A stretch of DNA of 13,527 nucleotides, taken from positions 1 to 13,527 of the forward strand of contig JBILVD010000028.1 of assembly GCA_044370655.1 (NCBI GenBank). Direction: 5' to 3'. This document shows, in pieces, positions 7,714-13,527 of this stretch. A program made the translations under genes and the position numbers. The first letter of the stretch is position 1, and each line of letters opens with the position of its first letter. Origin of the DNA: CAZFPN01 sp044370655. Its GTDB lineage: Bacteria; Pseudomonadota; Alphaproteobacteria; Rickettsiales; Deianiraeaceae. The notes below the pieces were generated by a model. It did not search any database. It was not told the origin of the DNA and saw only the letters and a program-made list of their open reading frames with translations.

Positions 7714-8159
7714 TGCTTAAGACAATTTTTTACATCCTTGCCTTTGCGAGTGTTTTTGCGTTTGGTAATTTAAATGCAAAAAAATTAGATGATGTTTTTG
7801 AGGAAGTTATCAAGCTAAAACAATCTTCAAATTCAGAAACTTGTCAATTTTTTGATGGTGATGGTATTAAAAAACTTGGCATTTCTTCTAAAAATGCTCG
7901 CTTGCAAATTACGAATAAAATTTCTGGTAAATCGGAGTATATAAATTTTGAAGTTGGAACAGTTCAAAATTACGATACATTAAAAATAAGACCTTTAAAA
8001 TGTTGCATGGTTGAAGAGCGAGAAAGCTACTCTTTTTTAGCAATTCAAAATTCTAAAATTAAAAAGGAAGTTTTTAGAGGATGGATGCTCTCTCACGCTT
8101 CTTCAATCAACCCATTTGAAGATGCTAAATTTGATATAATACTTGTGAAATGTTTTTAA
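7713..8159 (+). CDS. Secreted DUF2155 domain-containing protein
   Basis: The 148-residue protein has a signal peptide (about 1-22, ending GNLNA) and a C-terminal DUF2155 domain, a periplasmic family common in Alphaproteobacteria with no known function. The domain is recognised by ARLQITNKISGKSEYINFEVG (62-82), LKIRPLKCC (90-98) and FRGWMLSHASSINPFE (121-136). It ends in FDIILVKC (140-147); the usual family pattern is F.GWMFASSP....EHPVYD and a final Cys. Cys44, Cys97 or Cys98, and Cys147 could form disulfides after export. Its ATG overlaps the stop of the exported PemK-like gene, so the two are probably translationally coupled and act in the same compartment. Confidence 0.85.
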   Translation: MLKTIFYILAFASVFAFGNLNAKKLDDVFEEVIKLKQSSNSETCQFFDGDGIKKLGISSKNARLQITNKISGKSEYINFEVGTVQNYDTLKIRPLKCCMVEERESYSFLAIQNSKIKKEVFRGWMLSHASSINPFEDAKFDIILVKCF

Positions 8160-8165
8160 ATTTGT

Positions 8166-8570
8166 ATGTCTATTAAAAAGTTTGAAGAAAAATTTTTAGA
8201 GAGTGGGTTAACATTTACCACTCAAAGGCGTGTGATTGCGGAAGTGCTAATAAATGCAGAAAACCACCCTGATATTGACGAGATTTTTTTTAAAGCAAGA
8301 GAGATGGATAAAACAACAAGCATTGCAACTGTGTATAGGACTATCAATTTATTCACAGATTTAGGGCTAACAGTGAAAAGAGATTTTAAAGATAGCAAGA
8401 GTAGATATGAATTGAGTTTGGGAGGAGACCATAACCACATCATCATTGAAGGTGGGGATATAGTTGAATTTAGAAGCAAAGAATTAGAAAGCATAATAAA
8501 ACAAATCACTAATGAGAGAAACCTTGAATTGAAAGACTATGTAATTGAAATTTATTGTAAAAACAAATGA
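8166..8570 (+). CDS. fur: Fur-family metal-responsive transcriptional regulator
   Basis: The 134-residue protein is a full-length Fur-type repressor. The winged-helix DNA-binding half has FTTQRRVIAEVL (17-28), HPDIDEIF (34-41) and the recognition helix TSIATVYRTINLF (51-63). The dimerisation half keeps the regulatory metal ligands equivalent to E. coli His33, Glu81, His88 and His90 (here His34, Glu82, His89, His91). The CxxC structural zinc pair is missing: the equivalent positions are Ile94 and Gly97. This is typical of alphaproteobacterial Fur/Mur proteins, which sense iron or manganese, so the metal cannot be assigned from sequence. The gene starts 6 bases after the DUF2155 gene and overlaps the glycosyltransferase gene as ATGA, so it sits inside an envelope operon. 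Confidence 0.93.
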   Translation: MSIKKFEEKFLESGLTFTTQRRVIAEVLINAENHPDIDEIFFKAREMDKTTSIATVYRTINLFTDLGLTVKRDFKDSKSRYELSLGGDHNHIIIEGGDIVEFRSKELESIIKQITNERNLELKDYVIEIYCKNK

Positions 8571-9973
8571 CGGAAGCAAAAAAACTTTGGCTGATTATTG
8601 GAGTGCAATTTTTGCTTATATACTTGCTTTCAATTAGTAGCATAACTCTTTCAAATGACATGATAGAAAACCTTCTTTGGGGCAGAAGTATGGATTTTTC
8701 TAGTGATAAACATCCACCATTTTTTGGTTGGGTTAGCTATCTCTCTGTTAAACTTGGGGGAGGAAGTTTTATGTTTTATAAGGCGCTAACTCCGCTACAT
8801 CAGGCTTTACTTTTTTTCTTTGTCTTCTTACTCTCAAGAGAGATTTTGAGAGATGAAAAAAAAGCACTTCTCTCTGTAGTTTTTTGTTCTGGGATTTTAG
8901 TTCATCTTTTTTATACTAAATTTAACGCAAATAGTGCAAATTTTGGTCTTTTTAGTTCTATTTATTACTTTTTTTATTTAGCAGTTGCAAGAAGTAAGCA
9001 TTGGCTCTTTATTATTGTAGGTTTTTTATGTGGAATTGCAATACTGATTAAATATTCTGCCGTTATTTTAATTGGATGTTTATGGCTTACAATCTTTATC
9101 ACAAAAGAGGGTAGAGCTTTGTTTAAATCTCCATTTTTATACTTGGGAATTTTGGTGTTTTTAGCAACTTTAACGCCTTATATCATAAGTATAATAAGGG
9201 CAGAAAACTATGGTGCGTTTGCATATTTAAATCAAAACTCAACAAGTATGAAAATGCGTTGGTATGAAGTTCCACGTCTTGTAGTTATGACTTTTGTTTT
9301 TTGCATTCCATTTTTAATAGCATTTTTTAAAGTGAAAGAAGCAAGAGCCCCCCGCATTTTTGGTTTTGATGTAGCCTTTCTTTTAATTAACTCATTTCTT
9401 CCATTTTTGGCAACAATTTTTTATATAATAATTGCAAATTCTCAAGTTGGAGTTTTTTGGCTTTCCATGTTTTTTAGCTTGTTTCCAATTTCTGCATTAT
9501 ATTTTTTTAAAGTTAAAGAAAATGCTTTAAAAACTAGTGCAAAAATTATTTTGCCTTTGATGTTTATAATTTATATTTTTCATCTTTTACCACAACTATT
9601 TGCCTCTGAGAGAGATGTTCAAAAAATTGGAGATTTTGTAAAAGAAGTAGCAGGCGAAAGCGATTATTTTATTTGCAATGATGAGAGAAACATTTGTGGA
9701 ACTGCAATAATTTTTGGCACAGATTATGCAAATATAAAAATGACGGTATCTAGCTTTATAAACCCATTTCAAGAGGTAAATCAATCTTTAAATAAACCAA
9801 AAAAAGTTATTATTATTGGAGATGATGAAATGACAAACTTGCCAAATTATAAACTTGAAAAGCAAGAGAGAGATTTCCCAAACTATTTTAAATTCAAATT
9901 TATGGAAAGCAAGCTTAAGAGAAAATCTGTTAAAATAACTCTAACAGTTGCAAGTTTAAAGGAAGGTGATTGA
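8567..9973 (+). CDS. GT39/ArnT-like integral membrane glycosyltransferase
   Basis: The 468-residue polytopic protein has roughly ten or more membrane helices across residues 7 to about 345, and a soluble C-terminal segment after that. The first periplasmic loop has the GT-C fold motif: NDMIENLLWGR (30-40), with the acidic pair Asp31/Glu34 as likely catalytic or metal residues, followed by DKHPPFFGW (47-55). This D..E plus HPP(L/F)xGW pattern is typical of bacterial family-39 transferases that use polyprenyl-phosphate-linked sugars on the periplasmic face, including ArnT-like lipid A modifiers. The acceptor (lipid A, protein or other glycan) cannot be told from sequence. It is the last gene of the four-gene operon and is translationally coupled to fur. 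Confidence 0.85.
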   Translation: MTEAKKLWLIIGVQFLLIYLLSISSITLSNDMIENLLWGRSMDFSSDKHPPFFGWVSYLSVKLGGGSFMFYKALTPLHQALLFFFVFLLSREILRDEKKALLSVVFCSGILVHLFYTKFNANSANFGLFSSIYYFFYLAVARSKHWLFIIVGFLCGIAILIKYSAVILIGCLWLTIFITKEGRALFKSPFLYLGILVFLATLTPYIISIIRAENYGAFAYLNQNSTSMKMRWYEVPRLVVMTFVFCIPFLIAFFKVKEARAPRIFGFDVAFLLINSFLPFLATIFYIIIANSQVGVFWLSMFFSLFPISALYFFKVKENALKTSAKIILPLMFIIYIFHLLPQLFASERDVQKIGDFVKEVAGESDYFICNDERNICGTAIIFGTDYANIKMTVSSFINPFQEVNQSLNKPKKVIIIGDDEMTNLPNYKLEKQERDFPNYFKFKFMESKLKRKSVKITLTVASLKEGD

Positions 9974-10044
9974 ATTTTTTAGAATAGATATGTAGTTTTT
10001 GTAAAATAAGGTAAAATCTTTGTTAATTATAAAACAAAAGCAAA

Positions 10045-10076
10045 ATGAAGCTAAGAATAGAGAAGCTCTGCTTCAT
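10045..10076 (-). terminator. Candidate rho-independent terminator of the nrdA operon
   Basis: Perfect 7-base arms ATGAAGC (10045-10051) and GCTTCAT (10070-10076) enclose an 18-base loop. On the minus strand the stem is followed by TTTTGCTTTTGTTTT, a suitable U-rich tail. The stem overlaps the stop codon of the small membrane protein. The loop is long but can form a small inner AGAG/CTCT stem. No comparably good terminator is visible for the converging glycosyltransferase operon in 9974-10044. Confidence 0.4.
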
Positions 10077-10366
10077 AAACCTCGGAACAGAGTCTGTTTT
10101 AACAAATTCATAAAATAATACAAAAACGGGCTTAATGAAAGAAGCGGTTTAACATCTTGCTTATAAAATAATACTAGTATTATGTATATCGCAACAGCTA
10201 TCATTGCAATAGCTATTATAACAAAAATAAACCAAGACTTCGTCCCCTCTCTCAACATACTCCTTTCTTTGGCTTGCAAAACATATTTATTGTAAGCTTT
10301 TATTTGTTTAGTTGGGTGGTTTTTAGTATCAATAATACTACCATCTTCTATTTTAAAATTTTTCAT
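10073..10366 (-). CDS. Small single-helix membrane protein, unidentified
   Basis: From the ATG at 10366 this encodes 97 residues. A charged N-terminus (KNFKIEDGSIIDTKNHPTKQ) is followed by a basic helix, then one strong membrane segment (about 44-67, WFIFVIIAIAMIAVAIYIILVLFY), then a short hydrophobic, basic tail ending LKQTLFRGL. A TTG at 10411 would add 15 residues and start directly after the nrdA stop; it looks less likely than the ATG. No ribosome binding site is evident. Its position straight after nrdA, on the same strand and before a candidate terminator, suggests cotranscription. I do not recognise a family. A chance reading frame is possible, but the coherent transmembrane topology argues for a real gene. 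Confidence 0.55.
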   Translation of the reverse strand: MKNFKIEDGSIIDTKNHPTKQIKAYNKYVLQAKERSMLREGTKSWFIFVIIAIAMIAVAIYIILVLFYKQDVKPLLSLSPFLYYFMNLLKQTLFRGL

Positions 10367-10411
10367 AAAATTTACGAGAAATTTTATCTTAAAAAAGCAA
10401 ATATTATGCAA

Positions 10412-12169
10412 TTAAGTGCAAGCTATACATTCTTCCCCATCGTTTGGATTAGTTTGTGCTTTACTGAAATTTGAAACCGTATCCGCTCTTTGAACAGATG
10501 TAGAACGGCAATAATAAAGCGTCTTTACTCCCTTCCTCCAAGCTTCAAAATGAGAAATATGAAGCTCCTTCTTTCCTATATTTCCATGAAAGAATAGGTT
10601 AAAAGACTGTGCTTGACAGATGTAAGGAGTTCTATCCACGCAATGCTCAACAAGCCACATTTGGTTGATTTCAAAAGCGGTTTTGAAAACGAGTTTCTCT
10701 TCTTCCGTTAAAAAAGATAGATGTTGCACGCTTCCGCCTGTTATTGTAATGGAAGACCAAACATCGGGAGTATCTTTACCTTTTGAAGCTAAAAGTTTAG
10801 CTAGGTATTTATTTTTAACGACGAAACTTCCTGAAAGTGTTTTCTGCGTGAAGGCGTTTGCAACATATGGCTCAATTCCTGGGCTTGAATTTCCTGCAAT
10901 TATGGAAATTGATGCGGTTGGAGCGATTGCAAGTTTTGTTGAAAATCTCTCCATTAAACCTGCATCTTTTGCGTCTGGGCAGGCTCCCTTTTCGCTTGCT
11001 AACTGGTTTGAAGCTTTGTCAACCTCGTCTTTAATGTGCTTGAAAATGCGTTTATTCCAAGACTTAGCCATAACTCCTTCAATTGGCACCATCTTGCTTT
11101 GCAAAAAAGAGTGAAAGCCCATAACTCCAAGCCCTATACTCCTTTCTCGCATTGCACTATAAATGGCATTTTTCATCTCTGGTGGAGCTTTTTTTATAAA
11201 ATCTTCTAATACATTATCTAAAAAGCGTGTTACATCTGGTATAAAATTTTTATCCCCTTCCCATTCATCATAATATTCAAGGTTTAAAGAGGAAAGACAG
11301 CAAACAGAAACTCTTGTTTTGCCTAGATGATCCTTCCCTGTCGGTAGTGTTATTTCTGAGCATAAATTAGATGCTTTTATTTTTAAATCCAATTTTTTTT
11401 GCACTTCAGACCTACCATTATTCACAGTGTCAGTGAAAAATATGTAGGGTTCTCCTGTTTCAACTCTTGCAGTTAAAAGCCTTATCCATAAATCTCTTGC
11501 TGAAACAGTGGAAATTACTTTGCCAGTTGCGGGGCTTTTTAAATCCCACTTTTCTCCGTTCTCCACCGCTTTCATAAAGGCGTCTGGAATGGTAACTCCG
11601 TGATGTATGTTTAAACATTTTCTGTTTAAGTCCCCCCCTGTTGGTCTTCTTATATCAATAAACTCTTCAATTTCAGGGTGGGATATATCAAGGTAGACCG
11701 CCGCACTTCCACGCCTTAGCGAGCCTTGAGAAATTGCAAGAGTAAGGCTGTCTATAACTTTAATAAATGGCATAATACCAGATGTAAAGCCTTTTCCTGA
11801 TATAGGTTCGTTTATAGAACGGACGGCGGATATGTTTGTTCCTATCCCTCCTCCATTTGACGCAAGCCATACATTTTCGTTCCAAATTCCAGCAATTGAT
11901 TGAAGGCTATCTTCCATTTCATTTAAAAAGCAAGATATTGGCAAGCCTCTGTTTGTGCCTCCATTTGCAAGCACTGGAGTTGCGGGCATAAACCACATTT
12001 TTGAGATGTAGTCGTATAACCTTTGAGCGTGTTCTTCGTTGTCAGAATAATACTTGGCAACTCTTGAGAATAAATCTTGAAAGGTTTCTCCTGCAAGTAA
12101 GTATCTATCAGAGAGTATAGCTTTTCCAAAATCTGTCAATAATCCGTCTCTTAACTTATCAATCATCAT
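10412..12169 (-). CDS. nrdA: Class I ribonucleoside-diphosphate reductase, large (alpha) subunit
   Basis: The 585-residue enzyme reduces ribonucleoside diphosphates to deoxy forms using a radical supplied by NrdB. Diagnostic residues are present. Cys80 (PISCF) and Cys290 (in VCCLSSLNL) form the reducing pair. The active-site loop is NLCSE, with Asn268, radical Cys270 and Glu272. Tyr552-Tyr553 (LYYCRS) form the radical-transfer dyad, and the C-terminal tail GEECIACT supplies the Cys581/Cys584 relay to thioredoxin or glutaredoxin. The C-terminal YY and tail place it in class I rather than class II or III. It lacks the roughly 90-residue N-terminal ATP cone, so dATP overall-activity control by that domain is absent. 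nrdB is not adjacent: the next gene is a small membrane protein. The start has two tandem ATGs (12169 and 12166) and no clear ribosome binding site. Confidence 0.95.
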   Translation of the reverse strand: MMIDKLRDGLLTDFGKAILSDRYLLAGETFQDLFSRVAKYYSDNEEHAQRLYDYISKMWFMPATPVLANGGTNRGLPISCFLNEMEDSLQSIAGIWNENVWLASNGGGIGTNISAVRSINEPISGKGFTSGIMPFIKVIDSLTLAISQGSLRRGSAAVYLDISHPEIEEFIDIRRPTGGDLNRKCLNIHHGVTIPDAFMKAVENGEKWDLKSPATGKVISTVSARDLWIRLLTARVETGEPYIFFTDTVNNGRSEVQKKLDLKIKASNLCSEITLPTGKDHLGKTRVSVCCLSSLNLEYYDEWEGDKNFIPDVTRFLDNVLEDFIKKAPPEMKNAIYSAMRERSIGLGVMGFHSFLQSKMVPIEGVMAKSWNKRIFKHIKDEVDKASNQLASEKGACPDAKDAGLMERFSTKLAIAPTASISIIAGNSSPGIEPYVANAFTQKTLSGSFVVKNKYLAKLLASKGKDTPDVWSSITITGGSVQHLSFLTEEEKLVFKTAFEINQMWLVEHCVDRTPYICQAQSFNLFFHGNIGKKELHISHFEAWRKGVKTLYYCRSTSVQRADTVSNFSKAQTNPNDGEECIACT

Positions 12170-12179
12170 AAAACATTAG

Positions 12180-12193
12180 AATAAATATTTATT
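12180..12193. repeat. 14-base AT-only perfect palindrome upstream of nrdA
   Basis: AATAAATATTTATT is perfectly self-complementary and sits in the 25-base gap between the TAXI gene stop and the nrdA start. It could be an operator or a weak hairpin, but it contains only A and T in an AT-rich genome and does not match the NrdR box consensus, so chance is quite possible. Confidence 0.3.
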
Positions 12194-12194
12194 T

Positions 12195-13163
12195 TTATAG
12201 GGCATTTGTTTTTTGTTGCTCTAGTTCCTTTAAAAAATCTTCCGTTCCTTTATGAAATTTGAGACCTGTATTAGTTTTGAAAAAACTTTTCATGTCCCTT
12301 CCAACAAAGGATGAATTTGAGTTTTGAAGTGCTTCCATATTAGAAAATATACTTTGTAAAATATCTTGAATTAACTTAGGAGAAACATCTTCGCTTGCAA
12401 ATAAAACTGCCTCCATTGCAACAGTTTTTATTACGTCTTTTTGGTTTGGGTATGTATTTGCTGGAATTAAAAACTCGGCAAAATTTGTATATTTTTTTGT
12501 AAAAGATTTAATGAAGTCTTGTTCAATGCCAATTAGTCTTGCATTACATCTTTTTAATACCTCAAAAACAAAATTGTTTGGATTTGCCCCAACCAAAAAT
12601 GCAATATCAATGCTTTTTGCATCTCCTAAACTTTTGCAAATTAGAGATGTAATCTCGTATCTACTTGACTCATCTAGTGATGTCTTCTCCCATCCTTTTT
12701 CTTTCATTAAAAGTCTCGCTGTGCTGTTTTCCCCTGAATTACTAGCTCCTATGTTAATTCTCTCTTGTAGTAATACATCATTGAATGTTTGTGCATCAGA
12801 ACCTTGAGAGGCTAAAATAAAAACTGGCTCCAAATAAAGAGTTGCAACTATGCGGAGTTTTTCTCTTTCTGGGTGGGAGGATAAGGTGTCAATTTGTGCG
12901 ATTGAAATTGACGTTTTATCTATGAGAGCAATTTCTATATTTTCTATACTTCCTGCCGTTGTGCGATTTATACACTTTATTTTGCTATCAGCATTATTTG
13001 AATTTATGAGATTACAAAATGTATTTCCAATTTTATAATAATTGCCTGACTTTGAGCCACTCCCTATAGTTAAAATTGTAGAAGGAAGCTGTGCAGAAAC
13101 ATTAAAGCAAAGCATAAAACTCACAACCAACAAAGTTTTGTAAAGTGAAAATCTAAGTTCCAT
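12195..13163 (-). CDS. TAXI family TRAP-type periplasmic solute-binding protein
   Basis: The 322-residue protein has a Sec signal peptide (about 1-24, ending FNVSA before Gln25). The mature part opens with the family hallmark LTIGSGSKSGNYYKIGNTFC (31-50). Two alpha/beta lobes follow: residues 63-110 resemble the TAXI pattern of a GS-rich loop then ALxDxxSISIAQID, and GASNSGENSTARLLM matches the second-lobe GxxxSGT motif. TAXI proteins bind small solutes in the periplasm and hand them to TRAP permeases; several bind glutamate or other organic acids, but the ligand here is not predictable. No TRAP permease (DctM/DctQ type) is in the window, so it is an orphan here or pairs with a distant permease. 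The start has a weak AAGAAG upstream. It ends 25 bases before nrdA and may be cotranscribed with it. Confidence 0.88.
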   Translation of the reverse strand: MELRFSLYKTLLVVSFMLCFNVSAQLPSTILTIGSGSKSGNYYKIGNTFCNLINSNNADSKIKCINRTTAGSIENIEIALIDKTSISIAQIDTLSSHPEREKLRIVATLYLEPVFILASQGSDAQTFNDVLLQERINIGASNSGENSTARLLMKEKGWEKTSLDESSRYEITSLICKSLGDAKSIDIAFLVGANPNNFVFEVLKRCNARLIGIEQDFIKSFTKKYTNFAEFLIPANTYPNQKDVIKTVAMEAVLFASEDVSPKLIQDILQSIFSNMEALQNSNSSFVGRDMKSFFKTNTGLKFHKGTEDFLKELEQQKTNAL

Positions 13164-13191
13164 TTCTTCTTATATAAAAGTTGATAGAATA

Positions 13192-13219
13192 AATAAACAT
13201 ATTTCACAAGATTAGTCAA
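13192..13219 (-). promoter_or_regulatory. Possible promoter for the TAXI gene
   Basis: On the minus strand a TTGACT -35 (13219-13214) is followed after 16 bases by TTTATT (13197-13192). A long A-tract just upstream (T-run at 13226-13235 on the plus strand) could act as an UP element. The -10 is poor. A second combination, TTGTGA (13209-13204) with TATCAA (13186-13181), has a 17-base spacer and is equally arguable. Confidence 0.3.
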
Positions 13220-13262
13220 TAATAAATTTTTTTTTATTTTGCAAAAAGGTCTTGAAATTTAA

Positions 13263-13294
13263 AAATGGCTTTGAATTAAGAATATTTGCCATTT
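13263..13294 (-). terminator. Candidate terminator of the gene entering from the right edge
   Basis: Perfect 7-base arms AAATGGC (13263-13269) and GCCATTT (13288-13294) enclose an 18-base AT-rich loop. On the minus strand the stem runs into ATTTTTAAATTT, a modest U-rich tail. It lies downstream of the partial CDS and upstream of the TAXI promoter region, which is where a terminator would be expected. Confidence 0.4.
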
Positions 13295-13311
13295 AATTCT
13301 AATTAAACATT

Positions 13312-13349
13312 GATAACACAAGGCAAAACTAAATTTACATTGTGTTATC
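13312..13349. repeat. 10-base perfect inverted repeat overlapping the partial CDS stop
   Basis: GATAACACAA (13312-13321) and TTGTGTTATC (13340-13349) are exact inverse copies separated by 18 bases. The right arm includes the TAA stop (13347-13345) of the partial minus-strand gene. No T-run follows on either strand, so it may be a transcript-end stem-loop, part of a two-hairpin terminator with 13263-13294, or a protein-binding site. Confidence 0.55.
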
Positions 13350-13527
13350 TTATAGCTGAAGGTGGATTATGAAAAAGGTTTTTCTTCAGTGATTTCAGGA
13401 CTGATCTTTGTGATTTATCCTCCGAATTCTGACTTGTATTTTGATTCGCTTGATTTATTCTTGAAATATTATCTTCATTAAATTTAATTTCATCAATCAA
13501 ATCAAATGGAATTGGGCTGGTTATTTT
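13345..13527 (-). CDS. C-terminal 60 residues of an unidentified protein (partial)
   Basis: The minus strand is open from the right edge of the window to a TAA at 13347-13345. It encodes 60 residues that begin KITSPIPFDLIDEIKF, pass through an Asn/Gln/Ser-rich low-complexity stretch (NISRINQANQNTSQNSEDKS), and end with a basic helix (RSVLKSLKKNLFHNPPSAIR). The start lies beyond the window. The polar, flexible composition resembles a disordered C-terminal tail. I do not recognise the family. An exact inverted repeat overlaps the stop, and a hairpin with a T-rich tail follows, both consistent with a real gene end. Confidence 0.5.
   Translation of the reverse strand, partial: KITSPIPFDLIDEIKFNEDNISRINQANQNTSQNSEDKSQRSVLKSLKKNLFHNPPSAIR

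Noticed and set aside
10001..10017. Direct repeat GTAAAAT twice with a 3-base gap, after the glycosyltransferase gene.
   Set aside because: It is only seven AT-rich bases, with no partner copies or hairpin, so chance is likely.
10086..10098. 13-base palindrome AACAGA-G-TCTGTT near the end of the small membrane protein gene.
   Set aside because: It lies within coding sequence, has no loop for a terminator and no matching copy; considered a possible palindromic insertion element but there is no second example to support it.
10665..11114. A 149-codon plus-strand frame inside nrdA.
   Set aside because: It is antisense to conserved NrdA catalytic regions, and its sequence shows no family resemblance.
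13293..13306. TTAATTCTAATTAA, resembling a CtrA-type TTAA-N7-TTAA site.
   Set aside because: The spacing is six rather than seven, and AT-only palindromes are frequent by chance here.

Overview
This is an AT-rich stretch of a Gram-negative bacterial chromosome, densely packed with genes. Alphaproteobacteria is the best fit: the window holds a DUF2155 periplasmic protein, a Fur/Mur-type regulator without the CxxC zinc knuckle, FtsZ with an alphaproteobacterial-type tail, and an AsmA-like protein. The low GC, short class I ribonucleotide reductase and strongly divergent FtsA suggest a reduced, possibly host-associated lineage (Rickettsiales-like or similar). That placement is inference. There are no tRNA or rRNA genes, CRISPR arrays or insertion sequences.

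Left part (1-6016, + strand): after the tail of an unknown gene and a promoter region comes a cell-division and envelope block. It runs from a highly degenerate FtsA-like protein to FtsZ, then RadC and a large AsmA-family envelope protein. The last three are tightly packed and radC/asmA overlap. A LolC/E-type lipoprotein-release permease (6031-7266, - strand) converges on this block.

Middle (7330-9973, + strand): four genes form a tight operon. They encode a PemK/MazF-like protein with a signal peptide, a secreted DUF2155 protein, a Fur-family regulator, and a multi-membrane-spanning GT39/ArnT-like glycosyltransferase. The operon diverges from lolC and has a perfect TATAAT very close to its first start codon.

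Right part (10045-13527, - strand): read in the direction of transcription, this has the C-terminus of an unidentified gene running off the window, two hairpins, an orphan TAXI-type periplasmic solute-binding protein, a short NrdA (class I ribonucleotide reductase large subunit) without an ATP cone, a small one-helix membrane protein, and a candidate terminator.

The points most worth a second look are the exported PemK/MazF-fold protein and the FtsA-position protein that has lost all recognisable ATP-binding motifs while keeping a possible C-terminal membrane helix. The amphipathic extension on FtsZ beyond its conserved tail motif is a third. Several genes start without a clear Shine-Dalgarno sequence.
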